DNA of 64,000 bases from Kofleriaceae bacterium (GCA_020633495.1 JACKDR010000002.1:372001-436000); one strand, 5' to 3'; shown: positions 8,051 to 18,926, numbered from the stretch's first letter. The notes: generated by a model not told the origin, from the sequence alone. A program made the numbers and translations.

Positions 8051-8434
8051 CGCGCGGGGCGGGTCGCGCCGTAGCGCGCGGGGCGGGTCGCGCCGTAGCG
8101 CGCGGGGCGGGTCGCGCCGTAGCGCGCGGGGCGGGTCGCGCCGTAGCGCGCAGGGCGGGTCGCGCCGTAGCGCGCGGGGCGGGTCGCGCCGTAGCGCGCG
8201 GGCGGGTCGCGCCGTAGCGCGCGGGCGGGTCGCGCCGTAGCGCGCGGGGCGGGTCGCGCCGTAGCGCGCGCGGGGCGGGTCGCGCCGTAGCGCGCGGGGC
8301 GGGTCGCGCCGTAGCGCGCGGGGCGGGTCGCGCCGTAGCGCGCGGGGCGGGTCGCGCCGTAGCGCGCGGGGCGGGTCGCGCCGTAGCGCGCGGGGCACGG
8401 GTCGCGCCGTAGCGCGCGGGACGGGTCGCGCCGC
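8041..8434 (+). repeat. 24-bp tandem repeat, 16 units, seeded on a stop codon
   Basis: Sixteen near-identical units of CGCGCCGTAGCGCGCGGG plus GCGGGT begin inside the last codons of the PA14 lipoprotein gene and run to 8426, followed by a partial unit. Most units are exactly 24 bases; those starting at 8185 and 8208 are 23, and those at 8255 and 8377 are 26. Every unit carries the TAG. The array fills the space to the convergent acyl-CoA synthetase gene. No spacers are present, so it is not a CRISPR array. Confidence 0.9.
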
Positions 8435-8451
8435 GGTCACCGCAGCGGCGG

Positions 8452-9934
8452 TCACCGCAGCGCCGCCGCGAACCGGGCGCGGGCGGCGCGGCGCAGCGCC
8501 TTGCCGGAGCCGCCGACCGGCAGCTCGTCGAGCGTGCAGTAGGCGACCGCCCGCGGCAGCTTGTAGCCGGCGAGGCGCGGCCGCAGGAACGCCTGCAGCG
8601 CGGCGTCGTCGAGGGTAGCGCCGGGCCGCGGCGCGATCACCGCGGCGACCCGCTGGCCCCACTCGTCGTCAGGGACGCCGAAGCACACCGCGCCGGCGAC
8701 GTCGGGGTGCTCGGCGAGGACGCGCTCGATCTCGGCGGGGTAGACGTTGAGGCCGCCCGAGATGATCGTGTCGTGCTTGCGGTCGACCAGGGTCAGCCAG
8801 CCGTCGGCGTCGACCCGGCCGAGGTCGCCGACCGAGACGTGGCCGTCGCGCTCGCCGGGGCGGCTCAGCGTGCCGTCGTCGGCGAGGTAGCCGGCCATCA
8901 CCGCGGCCGAGCGGACGTGGACCTCGCCGACCTCGCCGGCGGCGACCGGCGCGCCGGCGTCGTCGAGGACGCGCAGCGACACGCCGGCGGGCGGGCGCCC
9001 GACCGAGCCCGGGTGGGCGGCGTGGTCGCGCGGGCCGATCACCGTGACCGTGCCGGTCTCCGACGAGCCGTAGAACTCCCACAGCCGGTCCGGGCCGAGC
9101 CACGCCGCGATCCGCGCCTTGGTCTCGGGCGCGACCGGCGCGCCGGCGAGGATCGCGCAGCGCACGCTCGACCAGTCGGCGGCGGCGCGCGCGGCGTCGG
9201 GCAGGGCGAGCAGCCGCTGCCACTGGGTCGGGACCAGGAAGAACACGGTGGCGCGGTGCCGGGCCACCGCGTCGAGGAAGGCGCGCGGGCGGAACCCGGA
9301 CTGGATGACGGTGCGGGCGCCGGCGCCGCGGGCGGCGCGCAGGAAGATGCCGGGCGCCGAGTGCGCCAGCGGGCACGCGATCAGGTGGACGTCGTCGGCG
9401 GTCAGGCCGTAGGTGGCGCGCAGCTCGGCGGCGCGGGCGCCGTCCTGCGCCGAGGTCCGGCGGCACGCCTTGGGTCGGCCGGTGGTGCCGGAGGTGAACA
9501 GCAGCGTCGCGCCGGCGGCCGCCGGGCCGCCGTAGAGCCCGCGCGCCGGCGCCGCGTCGGTCGGGTCGCCGTCGGCGAGCTCGTCGACGCCGATCGTCGC
9601 GGCGGCGGCGCCAGGGGCCGGTCGTGGCGGCGCGGGCGGTGGCGAGCGCCGCGGCGTGGCCGCGATCGATCAGCACCGCGCGCGGGCGGGCGTGGTCGAG
9701 GAGCCACGCGATCTCGGCGGGCGCCAGGCGCGGGTTGATCGGCGCCAGGACCAGGTCGGCGGCGGTGGCGGCGTCGCGGGCGGCGACCGCGGTGAGGTCG
9801 TTGCCGCACAGCGTGGCGACCAGGTCGCCGGCGCCGACGCCCGCGTCGTCGAGCGCGGCGCGCACCGCGGCGGCCCGGCGCGCCGCGGCGGCCTCGTCGA
9901 GCACGACGGAGTCGACGGCGTCGGGCGCGTCCAT
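8452..9934 (-). pseudogene. AMP-binding acyl-CoA synthetase, one frameshift
   Basis: Together the two frames encode an acyl-CoA synthetase of about 494 residues. The N-terminal part (from the ATG at 9934) reads normally to about TTGP near 9617. The sequence then makes sense only one base out of phase, where it gives the AMP-binding motif LLFTSGTTGRPKA, later EFYGSSETGT, then the hinge and C-terminal motifs VGDLGRVDADGWL, DRKHDTIISGG and GGSGKALRR. No internal stop or other damage is seen, so a single-base insertion at CCC-T-GGC is a sequencing error, a recent mutation or, less likely, a programmed +1 slip at CCC-T. The enzyme would activate a carboxylic acid with ATP and CoA. TAGCAT lies 6 bases before the start. 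The gene is convergent with the repeat array. Confidence 0.8.
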
Positions 9935-9940
9935 GTCGCG

Positions 9941-9946
9941 ATGCTA
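9941..9946 (-). promoter_or_regulatory. Predicted -10 element (leaderless) for the acyl-CoA synthetase
   Basis: TAGCAT on the reverse strand ends exactly 6 bases before the ATG at 9934, with no ribosome site between. Confidence 0.5.
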
Positions 9947-9960
9947 GCGCCGAATCCCGG

Positions 9961-10560
9961 TCAAGGCTGCGCCGCCCGGCAGGCCGCGCGCAGCACCTCG
10001 CCCAGGTCGTGGCGGGCGCCGGCCGGGGTGGCGGTCGCCGCGGCGTGCAGCTGATCGATCGCCAGCAGGGTCGCCGACAGCGTCTGCTGGTCGAGCACGC
10101 AGTCGGCGTCGGCGGCGGCCGGGCCGCGCGCGGTGAAGTTCAGCTCGCACGCCTGCACCACCGGCAGGCCGTCGCCGCCGCGCAGGCGGATCGGCACGCC
10201 GTGCGACCGGCACACCAGCGGGCGCGCCGCGTACACCAGGCAGCGGCCGTCGTCGTCGAGCGCGGCGCAGCGCGGCGCCGCGGCGTCGACCAGGCGCGCC
10301 GCGACCTCGGCGAGCCAGGCCCGCGCCGGCGCCTCGAGGGTGGCGACGTGGCCGCGGACCGCGTCGGCCTCGACGGTGGTCACGGTCAGCCGGGTCCGGC
10401 AGCAGCCGTCGCAGCCGGCGGCGCACCGCAGGTCGGCGCCGTGCCGGGCCGCGACCCGGGCGAAGAACGCGTCGACCCGCGCCGCCAGCTCGCCGAGGCG
10501 GTCGAGCGGGGTCGGCGGCGGCGTCGGGCCCGGCGCCGCGGGCGGTTCGTCGGCGGACAT
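9961..10560 (-). CDS. YkgJ family cysteine-cluster protein
   Basis: A 199-residue protein from the ATG at 10560 (a GTG at 10578 is possible). After a Pro-rich N-terminus it shows CAAGCDGCCRTRLTVT, then CLVYAARPLVCRSHGVPI, the Cys pattern of the YkgJ zinc/iron-chelating family. The C-terminal third is helical. It starts head-to-head with the DUF1643 gene 48 bases away, so the two share a control region. Its stop lies just upstream of the acyl-CoA synthetase start on the same strand, but the latter has its own promoter-like hexamer. Metal binding is family knowledge; the cellular role is unknown. Confidence 0.75.
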   Translation of the reverse strand: MSADEPPAAPGPTPPPTPLDRLGELAARVDAFFARVAARHGADLRCAAGCDGCCRTRLTVTTVEADAVRGHVATLEAPARAWLAEVAARLVDAAAPRCAALDDDGRCLVYAARPLVCRSHGVPIRLRGGDGLPVVQACELNFTARGPAAADADCVLDQQTLSATLLAIDQLHAAATATPAGARHDLGEVLRAACRAAQP

Positions 10561-10595
10561 CCGACGATCGGAGCACACCGCGGCCGCCGCGGCGA

Positions 10596-10601
10596 TACCC
10601 T
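10596..10601 (+). promoter_or_regulatory. Predicted -10 element (leaderless) for the DUF1643 gene
   Basis: TACCCT ends 6 bases before the GTG at 10608. No Shine-Dalgarno sequence is present. Confidence 0.5.
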
Positions 10602-10607
10602 GCGCCC

Positions 10608-11123
10608 GTGATCCGCGGCGACCGCGACCACGGCATCGACGCCGACGAGCCCTACCGCTGGCGCCTGTGGCGGCGCTGGGCCGAGGCGCCGCCGTGCGTC
10701 TTCGTCATGCTCAACCCGTCGACCGCCGACGATCGCCACGACGACCCGACGATCCGCCGCTGCGTCGGCTTCGCCCGCGCCTGGGGCTTCGGCGGCGTCG
10801 AGGTCGTCAACCTGTTCGCGCTGCGCGCCACCGACCCCGCCGACCTGCGCGCCGCCGCGGCCCCGGTCGGCGCCGGCAACGACGCCGCGATCGCCGCCGC
10901 GGTGGCCCGCGGCCGCGCCGGCGCCATCGTCGTCGCCTGGGGCGTCCACGGCGCCCTCCACGGCCGTGACCGCGAGGTCGCGGCGCGGCTGGCGCCGTAC
11001 CGGCCGCGCTGCCTCGGCGTCACCCGCGACGGCGCCCCGCGCCACCCGCTCTACGTCCGCGCCGACGCCCGCGCCGTGCCGTGGTCGCCGCCTCGCCCCG
11101 CGCCGTCGCGATCCGGGCGATGA
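10608..11123 (+). CDS. DUF1643 domain protein
   Basis: A 171-residue soluble protein. It has the DUF1643 signature: CVFVMLNPSTADDRHDDPTIRRC, then GFGGVEVVNLFALRATDP, then a VVAWG element and a C-terminal HPLYV. The family is widespread and often near phage or restriction genes, but its activity is not known. Here it stands before an FAD monooxygenase gene whose GTG lies 7 bases after its stop, so the two are probably co-transcribed. The GTG start at 10608 is supported by the hexamer 6 bases upstream. Confidence 0.85.
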   Translation: MIRGDRDHGIDADEPYRWRLWRRWAEAPPCVFVMLNPSTADDRHDDPTIRRCVGFARAWGFGGVEVVNLFALRATDPADLRAAAAPVGAGNDAAIAAAVARGRAGAIVVAWGVHGALHGRDREVAARLAPYRPRCLGVTRDGAPRHPLYVRADARAVPWSPPRPAPSRSGR

Positions 11124-11130
11124 TGACGAG

Positions 11131-12372
11131 GTGAGCGCGCACCGGGTCGCCGTCGTCGGCTGTGGCACCGCCGGCGCCGCCGCGGCGCTGCTGCTGGCCC
11201 GCGCCGGTCACGACGTCACCGTCTTCGAGCGCGTCGCCGCGCCCGGCCCGGTCGGCGCCGGCATCACCTTGCAGCCCACCGGCCAGGCGGTGCTGGCCCG
11301 GCTCGGCCTGCTCGGCCCGATCGCCGCCGACGGCGCCCGTATCGATCGGTTGATCTGCCGCACCGCCCGCCGCAAGGTCGTCGTCGACCTGCCGTACCGC
11401 GCCGTCGATCCCGACCTCCACGGCATCGGGCTGCACCGCGGCCTCCTGTTCGAGACCCTGTTCGCCGCGGTCGGTGCCGAGCCCGGCGTCACCCTGCGCT
11501 GCGGCGTCGGCGTCGCCGCGATGCCGCGCGACGGCGCCACCCGCACGCTGGTCACCGACGACGGCGCCCGCCTCGGCCCCTACGACCTGATCGTCGTCGC
11601 CGACGGCTCGGTGTCGGAGCTGCACGACGACACCACGATCCGGACCCGCGTCCGCCCCTACCCGTGGGGCGCGCTGTGGTTCGTCGCCGAGGATCGCGAC
11701 CGCGTCTTCGACGGCGAGCTGGTGCAGTGGGTCGAGGGCGCGCGCCGGATGTGCGGGTTCTTGCCCACCGGTCGGGCGCCGCGCGGCGCCGCGCCGGTGG
11801 TCAGCCTGTTCTGGAGCCTGCGCGCCGACCGCCTCGACGCCTGGCGCGCCGCCGGCCTGGCGCCGTGGAAGCGCGAGGTCCTGCGCTACGAGCCGCGCGC
11901 CGGCTTCGTCCTCGATCAGATCCGCGACCCCGCCCAGGTGCTGTTCGCCCGCTACCGCGACGTCACGATGCGCGGCTGGCACGAGCCGGGCGCGGTCTTC
12001 ATCGGCGACGCCGCCCACGCCACCAGCCCGCAGCTCGGCCAGGGCGCCAACCTGGCGCTGTGGGACGCGATGGTGCTCGCCGACTGCGTCGCCGGCCACG
12101 CCGCCGTCGACGCCGCGCTGGCCGCGTACACCGCGGCGCGCCGCCGCCACCTCGGCTACTACCAGTTCGCGACCCGCGCCCTGACCCCGTTCTTCCAGGG
12201 CGACTCGCGGCTGCGGGGCTGGCTGCGCGACCTGCTGTTCCCGACCAGCCGGTGGCTGCGGCCGCTGCGCCGCCGCATGGTGCGGACGATGATCGGCGTC
12301 GACCGCGGCGTCGTGCGCCGGCCCATCCCGCTGGCCGAGCTCAGGGGCCTGCTGGCGGCGCCGCGCGGGTGA
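11131..12372 (+). CDS. FAD-dependent monooxygenase (PHBH-type)
   Basis: A 413-residue flavoprotein. The N-terminus is a Rossmann FAD site (VVGCGTAGAAAALLLARAG, then FER), followed by GAGITLQPTGQAVLARLG. The second FAD motif, GDAAHATSPQLGQGANLALWDA, lies near residue 290. These define the aromatic-hydroxylase class, which uses NAD(P)H and O2 to oxygenate small aromatic or polyketide-like substrates; the substrate cannot be told. The start is the GTG at 11131; no ATG occurs in frame nearby. It probably shares a transcript with the DUF1643 gene. Its last 32 bases overlap the 3' end of the convergent antiporter gene. Confidence 0.85.
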   Translation: MSAHRVAVVGCGTAGAAAALLLARAGHDVTVFERVAAPGPVGAGITLQPTGQAVLARLGLLGPIAADGARIDRLICRTARRKVVVDLPYRAVDPDLHGIGLHRGLLFETLFAAVGAEPGVTLRCGVGVAAMPRDGATRTLVTDDGARLGPYDLIVVADGSVSELHDDTTIRTRVRPYPWGALWFVAEDRDRVFDGELVQWVEGARRMCGFLPTGRAPRGAAPVVSLFWSLRADRLDAWRAAGLAPWKREVLRYEPRAGFVLDQIRDPAQVLFARYRDVTMRGWHEPGAVFIGDAAHATSPQLGQGANLALWDAMVLADCVAGHAAVDAALAAYTAARRRHLGYYQFATRALTPFFQGDSRLRGWLRDLLFPTSRWLRPLRRRMVRTMIGVDRGVVRRPIPLAELRGLLAAPRG

Positions 12373-14398
12373 GCGCGTCGATCGCGGCGGCGACCGCGTC
12401 GTCGGCGCCGGCCAGCGCGACGACGTCGCCGGCGCGCAGCACCTCGTCGCCCGCCGGGTAGGCGACCGCGCCGGCGTCGCGGCCGATCGCCAGGACGCTG
12501 GCGCCCCACCGCGCGCGCAGATCGAGGTCGCGCAGCGAGCGGCCGACCGCGGGCGCGTCCGCGGCCAGGCGCACCGAGGTCAGGCCGCTGAGGCCGGGCA
12601 GCATGGCCTCGACCTGGTCGAGCCGCGGCGGCGCCGGCGCGCCGCGCGCCTTGGCCAGCGCCTCGACGATCAGCTCGCTGCCGGCGCGGACGTGGCCCTG
12701 CAGGTTGGTCAGGCTGCGCCAGCCCAGCGCCGCCAGCCCCAGCGCCACCGCGAGCACGATCGCGCCGCCCTCGGGGAAGAACGGCTGCACCACCGCGGCC
12801 ACCGGCAGGCCGATCGCGAGGAACGCGACCAGCTCGAGGCCGGCGACCAGGACCCGGCGCGGCGCGGTGCCGAGATCGAGCTGGCCGTCGCCCCGGTGCG
12901 GGATGACCTCGGCGGCCAGGGTCTGGCCCAGGCGCCGGGCCCGGCGCAGCACGCTGATCAGGAACAGCGCCGCGACCGCGCCGCCGGCGCCGCCGACGAT
13001 CAGCTCGCCGCCGAGGCGGCCGACGCCGAGCTGGGCGTCGAGGCGTGGCCACGCCCGCGGCAGCACCAGCGCCGTGCCGATCACGGTCGCGGCCAGCAGC
13101 CCGCCCTCGATCACCAGGCCGACCACCGGGCGCCGGATCCGGCGCCATCGCGAGTCGCGCTCGGGGCCCTGGCGCATGCGATCGATCCACGCCCCGTACA
13201 GCGTGATGAACGTCTGCAGCGGCCGGGGCAGGCGGGCGTCGACGTAGCCGGCGAAGCGGTCGCCGCCGCGCGCCATCCACGGCGTCGCCAGCGCGGTCGC
13301 GCACGACACCGCGACCGCGACCGCGAGCAGGCCGGGCCCGGTGACCCCCGAGCTGACGCCGAGCCCGGCGATCACGAACGACAGCTCGCCGATCTGCGCC
13401 AGGCTCATGCCGGCCTGCACCGCGCGGCGCAGGCCGGTGCCGGCGAGCACCGCGCCGATCGACACCCCGAACAGCTTGCCGCCGATGACCAGCGCGGTCG
13501 CCGCCACCGCCGGCACCCAGCCGTCGGCGATCAGCCGGGGATCGATCGTCATGCCGACGGCGACGAAGAAGATCGCCGCGAACAGGTCGCGCAGCGGGTG
13601 GACCAGGGCCTCGATCCGGTCGCGCTGCCCCGACTCGGCGACCAGCATGCCGGCGATGAACGCGCCCAGCGCCACCGAGTAGCCGGCGAGCTCGGCGAGG
13701 TAGGCCATCGCGAAGCACACGCCGAGCGCGGTGATCAGCAGGGTCTCGTCGCGGCGGGTCCGCGCGACCAGGCGGATCAGCCGCGGCACCACCAGCAGGC
13801 CGCCGAACAGGAGCGCGGCGAGGAACCCGGCGAGCTCGCCGGAGGTGCGCGCGACGTCGCCGGCCGACAGCCCGGCGCCCGACGCCACCGCGGTCAGCAC
13901 CGCGAGCAGCAGGATCGCCAGGATGTCCTCGAAGACCAGGATCGCGAACACCAGCTCGGCGACCGCGGGGTCGGGCCGGCGCTCGGCGAAGCTGCGCGCC
14001 ACCAGCATCGTCGACGAGACCCCGACGATGCCGCCGAGGAACAGGCACTCGGTCGCGGTCCAGCCCAGGGTCTGGCCCAGCAGGTAGCCCAGCGTCACCA
14101 TCAGGCCGACCTCGATCGCGGCGGTGACGCCGGCCTGCGGCCCGACCCGCGCCAGCTTGCCGAGATCGAGCTCGGTGCCGATCGAGAACATCAGCAGGAT
14201 CACGCCGAGCTCGGACAGCGCGCCGACCAGCGCCGGGTCGGCGACCAGCGGCACCGGCACGTGCGGCCCGATGATCAGCCCGGCGAGGATGTAGCCGAGC
14301 ACCAGCGGCAGGCGCAGGGCGTGGAACAGCACCGTCGCCACCGCCGCGGCGCCGAGGACGATCACCAGATCGGCGAGGAAGTGCGCGCCGTGCCCCAT
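12341..14398 (-). CDS. CPA2-family cation/proton antiporter with TrkA-C domain
   Basis: A 685-residue inner-membrane protein. Residues 1-380 form the Na+/H+ exchanger fold of the KefB/CPA2 group, with ALRLPLVLGYILAGLIIGP, then FSIGTELD, GGIVGVSSTMLVAR and FEDILAILLLA; the acidic residues of the ion site are present. A second membrane region covers about residues 415-560. The C-terminal 100 residues form a TrkA-C-type regulatory domain ending in VLRAGDVVALAG. It exchanges a monovalent cation (K+ or Na+) for protons. TAGACT lies 5 bases before the ATG at 14398. It overlaps the monooxygenase 3' end by 32 bases, so antisense transcripts are expected. Confidence 0.85.
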   Translation of the reverse strand: MGHGAHFLADLVIVLGAAAVATVLFHALRLPLVLGYILAGLIIGPHVPVPLVADPALVGALSELGVILLMFSIGTELDLGKLARVGPQAGVTAAIEVGLMVTLGYLLGQTLGWTATECLFLGGIVGVSSTMLVARSFAERRPDPAVAELVFAILVFEDILAILLLAVLTAVASGAGLSAGDVARTSGELAGFLAALLFGGLLVVPRLIRLVARTRRDETLLITALGVCFAMAYLAELAGYSVALGAFIAGMLVAESGQRDRIEALVHPLRDLFAAIFFVAVGMTIDPRLIADGWVPAVAATALVIGGKLFGVSIGAVLAGTGLRRAVQAGMSLAQIGELSFVIAGLGVSSGVTGPGLLAVAVAVSCATALATPWMARGGDRFAGYVDARLPRPLQTFITLYGAWIDRMRQGPERDSRWRRIRRPVVGLVIEGGLLAATVIGTALVLPRAWPRLDAQLGVGRLGGELIVGGAGGAVAALFLISVLRRARRLGQTLAAEVIPHRGDGQLDLGTAPRRVLVAGLELVAFLAIGLPVAAVVQPFFPEGGAIVLAVALGLAALGWRSLTNLQGHVRAGSELIVEALAKARGAPAPPRLDQVEAMLPGLSGLTSVRLAADAPAVGRSLRDLDLRARWGASVLAIGRDAGAVAYPAGDEVLRAGDVVALAGADDAVAAAIDALTRAAPPAGP

Positions 14399-14403
14399 GC
14401 CGC

Positions 14404-14409
14404 AGTCTA
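14404..14409 (-). promoter_or_regulatory. Predicted -10 element (leaderless) for the antiporter gene
   Basis: TAGACT on the reverse strand ends 5 bases before the ATG at 14398. Only this short gap separates it from the start codon. Confidence 0.45.
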
Positions 14410-14425
14410 GTCGACGATGCGGCGA

Positions 14426-15301
14426 TCAGCCCGTGTGCGCGCGGGCCCCGGGAGTCGCCGCCCCGGCCGGCAGCGACTTGACGTGGACGTCGCGCTGCGG
14501 GAACGGGATCTCGATGCCGGCGGCGCGGAACGCCTTGTCGATCGCGAACAGCAGGTTCGAGCGCACCGTGACGACGTCACGGGCGTCGTCGATCCAGGCC
14601 AGGATCGCGAGGTCGATGCTGGAGTCGCCGAACCCCTCGTGGCGGATCGTCGGCGCCGGCTCGGCGAGGATCTGGGGCTCGGCGCGGGCGACGTCGAGCA
14701 GGACGCGCTGGGCCAGGTCGAGGTCGGTGCCGTAGGCGACGCCGACGCGGATCCACACCCGCAGCGAGTCGTCCGGCACCGAGTGGTTGATCACCGTCCC
14801 CGACACCAGCTCGCCGTTGGGGACGAACACGGTGACGGCGTCGAGCGACACCACCTTGGTGGCGCGCAGGCCGATGTCCTCGACGGTGCCGAGCACGCCC
14901 CCGACCTCGATGAAGTCGCCGCGCCGGACCGGGCGCTCGACCAGCAGGATCAGCCCGGAGATGAAGTTCTCGGCCATCTTCTGCAGGCCGAAGCCGATGC
15001 CGACCAGCAGCACCGCGGCGGCCGCGACCACCGCGCTCATGTTGACGCCGATCGTCCCCAGCGCGACGAACAGGCCGATGATCGTGCCGGCGTAGCGGGT
15101 GATCTTGGCGACCGCGAACGCGACGCCCTGATCGGTGCCGCGCGACGACAGCACCCGCGCCAGGCTGCGCGCCGCGAAGCCCGACACGATGCGCGCGGCG
15201 ACCACGATGGCGATCGCGGTCAACAGCGACAGCGGCGTCACGTCGGTCCCCGACAGGGTCACCAGCGGGAGCCGCAGGTAGTAGAGGAGGTCGTCGAACA
15301 C
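14426..15301 (-). CDS. MscS-family mechanosensitive channel
   Basis: A 291-residue inner-membrane channel subunit. Three N-terminal membrane helices are followed by the pore helix with the Gly/Ala pattern of MscS (ALGTIGVNMSAVVAAAAVLL, then GIGFGLQKMAENFISGL). The beta domain follows (RPVRRGDFIEVGGVLGTVEDI, then FVPNGELVSGTVINHS), with an alpha/beta C-terminus. It releases solutes on osmotic downshock. The start is GTG at 15301, and the leader would be short (TACGCT about 14 bases before). It is transcribed in the same direction as the antiporter behind a 27-base gap and divergently from the LysR gene. Confidence 0.88.
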   Translation of the reverse strand: MFDDLLYYLRLPLVTLSGTDVTPLSLLTAIAIVVAARIVSGFAARSLARVLSSRGTDQGVAFAVAKITRYAGTIIGLFVALGTIGVNMSAVVAAAAVLLVGIGFGLQKMAENFISGLILLVERPVRRGDFIEVGGVLGTVEDIGLRATKVVSLDAVTVFVPNGELVSGTVINHSVPDDSLRVWIRVGVAYGTDLDLAQRVLLDVARAEPQILAEPAPTIRHEGFGDSSIDLAILAWIDDARDVVTVRSNLLFAIDKAFRAAGIEIPFPQRDVHVKSLPAGAATPGARAHTG

Positions 15302-15340
15302 GATCGGGTGCGCCGAGCGTACCAGGTTCGCGCCGGCGGG

Positions 15341-15346
15341 TAAGAT
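15341..15346 (+). promoter_or_regulatory. Predicted -10 element for the lysR gene
   Basis: TAAGAT ends 8 bases before the GTG at 15355, giving at most a base or two of leader. Confidence 0.45.
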
Positions 15347-15354
15347 GCCCGGGC

Positions 15355-16308
15355 GTGACCACCGACCTCAACGAGATCGTCGTCTTCGTCCAGGTGGTCG
15401 AGGCCGGGAGCCTCACCGCCGCGGCGCGGGCCCTGCGGCTGCCCAAGTCGACGGTGAGCCGCAAGCTCGCCCAGCTCGAGGCCCGCCTCGGCGCCCGCCT
15501 GCTGCAGCGCACGACCCGCAAGCTCGGCCTGACCGAGGCCGGCGACGCCTACTACGACCGGGTCCGCGGCATCGTCGCCGAGATCGACGACGCCGATCGC
15601 GCGGTCGCGGATCTGCAGGACGCGGCGCGCGGCCTGCTGCGGGTCACCGCGCCGATCGACGTCGGCGGGGTCCTGCTCGGCTCGCTGTGCGCCGAGCTGC
15701 TGCGCGACCACCCCGAGCTCCAGCTCGAGCTGCTGCTCACCGACGCGGTGCTCGATCTCGTCGAGCACCGCATCGACGTCGCGATCCGGTTCGGGCCGTT
15801 GCCGGACTCGAGCCTGGTGGCGCGGCGCCTCGGCCCGGTGCGCATGGTGCCGTGCGCGGCGCCGGGGTACCTGGCGCGGCGCGGCCGCCTGACCGATCCC
15901 GATCAGCTCGCCGATCACGACGTCGTGTCGTTCGCGCCGGCGCCGCGGATGCGGACCTGGTCGCTCACCGGCAAGCGCGGCGTCGTCGCCGTCACGCCGG
16001 CGCCGCGGCTGTCGGCGGACAGCCTGTTCACCGCGCTCGCCGCGGTCGAGGCCGAGGCCGGCATCGCGCTGCTGCCCGACTTCGCGCTGCACGAGGCGCT
16101 GGCCGCGGGGCGGATCGAGCGCGTGCTGACGCCGTGGTGCGGGCCGATCAGCGAGCTGTTCGCGGTGTATCCGTCGTCGCGCAACGCCTCGCGCAAGCTG
16201 CGGATGTTCCTGGACACCGTCGCGGCGCGGCTGGTGCCGGCCAGCGTCGACACGGCGCCCGCGCGCGCCGCCGCGCCCGCCGCCGCGCCGCGTCGCCGCC
16301 GATCGTGA
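15355..16308 (+). CDS. LysR-family transcriptional regulator
   Basis: A 317-residue DNA-binding protein. Residues 1-65 are the winged helix-turn-helix of the LysR family (FVQVVEAGSLTAAARALRL, then STVSRKLAQLEARLGARLL, TRKLGLTEAG). Residues 90-300 are the periplasmic-binding-protein-like effector domain of the CrgA-type subgroup (IDVAIRFGPLPDSSLVARRL). The C-terminal tail is Ala/Pro/Arg-rich. It is divergent from the MscS gene with a 53-base control region, so MscS or the regulator itself may be its target. The GTPase gene begins 10 to 70 bases downstream on the same strand, so co-transcription with the SEDS/PBP locus cannot be ruled out. Confidence 0.88.
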   Translation: MTTDLNEIVVFVQVVEAGSLTAAARALRLPKSTVSRKLAQLEARLGARLLQRTTRKLGLTEAGDAYYDRVRGIVAEIDDADRAVADLQDAARGLLRVTAPIDVGGVLLGSLCAELLRDHPELQLELLLTDAVLDLVEHRIDVAIRFGPLPDSSLVARRLGPVRMVPCAAPGYLARRGRLTDPDQLADHDVVSFAPAPRMRTWSLTGKRGVVAVTPAPRLSADSLFTALAAVEAEAGIALLPDFALHEALAAGRIERVLTPWCGPISELFAVYPSSRNASRKLRMFLDTVAARLVPASVDTAPARAAAPAAAPRRRRS

Positions 16309-16378
16309 TCCCGCGCGCTTGCCGGTCGCGGCGGCGGCGCTGTCAACCGCGGCCGCGCGCCGTGGCTCCTGGGTGGTC

Positions 16379-17833
<1,455 letters not shown>

Positions 17834-17834
17834 G

Positions 17835-18926
17835 ATGCGCGCGCGCGTGCGACGGGCGTGGCTGCAGAAGCACCCGACGCCGCTCGGCGCCGACGGCGAC
17901 TTCCACTGGTGGCCCGGGGACGTCGCCGCCGCGACCCGGACCCGGCTCGCCGGCGCCGACGCGCCGCTGACGCTGTGGCTGGCGCCGGGCCAGGTCAGCT
18001 GGGCGCGGCGCTTCACCGCGGTCGCGCCCGCCGACGATCGTCGCTACACCGGCGTCGCCGCCGTCGTCGTCGCCGGCGACGCCCCGACCGCGGCCCTGCT
18101 CGGCGCCGCGCCGGTGCCCGCCGCCGCGCCGTGGCACGGCGACGATCCGGTCGCGGACGTCACCGTCGCGGTCGTGCCGGCGCCGCGCGCGCGCTGCTGC
18201 CGACGGCGGCGCGGCTGGTCGCCGACGGCGGCGCGCCGCTCGAGCCGCGCGTGGCGGCGGCGGTAGCCGCGGCGCTGTGGTGCGGCGGTGACGTCGACGG
18301 CGAGCCGGCGGCGGCGGTGGCGGCGGTGACGGTGCTCGAGAGCTGGATGCCGGCGACGGTGCAGGGCCGGCCGCGGGTGCTGCGCCTCCAGGGTCGCGGC
18401 GGCGCCGCCGTCGCGCGAGCACGGGCCGCGGCGGCGCGCCTGGTGGCGCTGGCGACCGCGCCGGCGCACGCCTGGCCGCGGCGCGCGCGCGTGGGCTGCG
18501 GTGCTCGCGCTGGCCGCCGCCGACGGCGCCGACGTGGTCGCGACGCTGAGCGGGCTGGCCGAGCTGGAGCGGGCCTGGCGGTCGGCGGCGGCGCTGCGGC
18601 TGCACCTGGCCTGGACCGGCGTCACCGTCGACGGACGCGACGCCGTCGACGGCGACGGTGACGATCAGTGGGCGCGCCTGGTCCACCGCTGGGGCCGCGG
18701 CGACGCCGCGCCGGGCGCGCTGGCCGCGGTGCTGGCCCGGCGCGCGGTCCTCGATCGCGTCGCGGCGGTCGCCGCGGGCGCGCCCGACGCGACGCTGGCG
18801 GCGGCGCCGACCCGGTGGCGCCGCGCCCTGCGCTGCGAGGCGCTGCTGCCCGACGCCCGCGCCGGCGCGCTCGAGCGCGCGGTGCTGACCCGCCTCACCG
18901 AGGGAGCCCGCGATGGCCGAGCCTAG
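17835..18926 (+). CDS. GTPase-associated hypothetical protein (two apparent frameshifts)
   Basis: Begins with the ATG at 17835, one base after the GTPase stop, and if reading is restored encodes about 363 residues. The frame shifts near 18190 (one base missing) and again near 18490 (restored), both inside GC-dinucleotide runs, with no stop codons between. The N-terminal 120 residues (HPTPLGADGDFHWWPGD, then WARRFTAVAPADDRRYTGV) read as a compact beta-rich domain. The rest is Ala-rich helices ending TRLTEGARDG. The position directly behind a GTPase recalls the GTPase-associated protein (GAP1-type) partners proposed for such systems, but I could not confirm homology. The stop overlaps the next ATG by 14 bases. 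Confidence 0.5.

Noticed and set aside
6857..8662. 601-residue reverse frame through the 24-bp array
   Set aside because: It is driven by the repeat (ARYGATRP-like units) and antisense to the PA14 lipoprotein gene.
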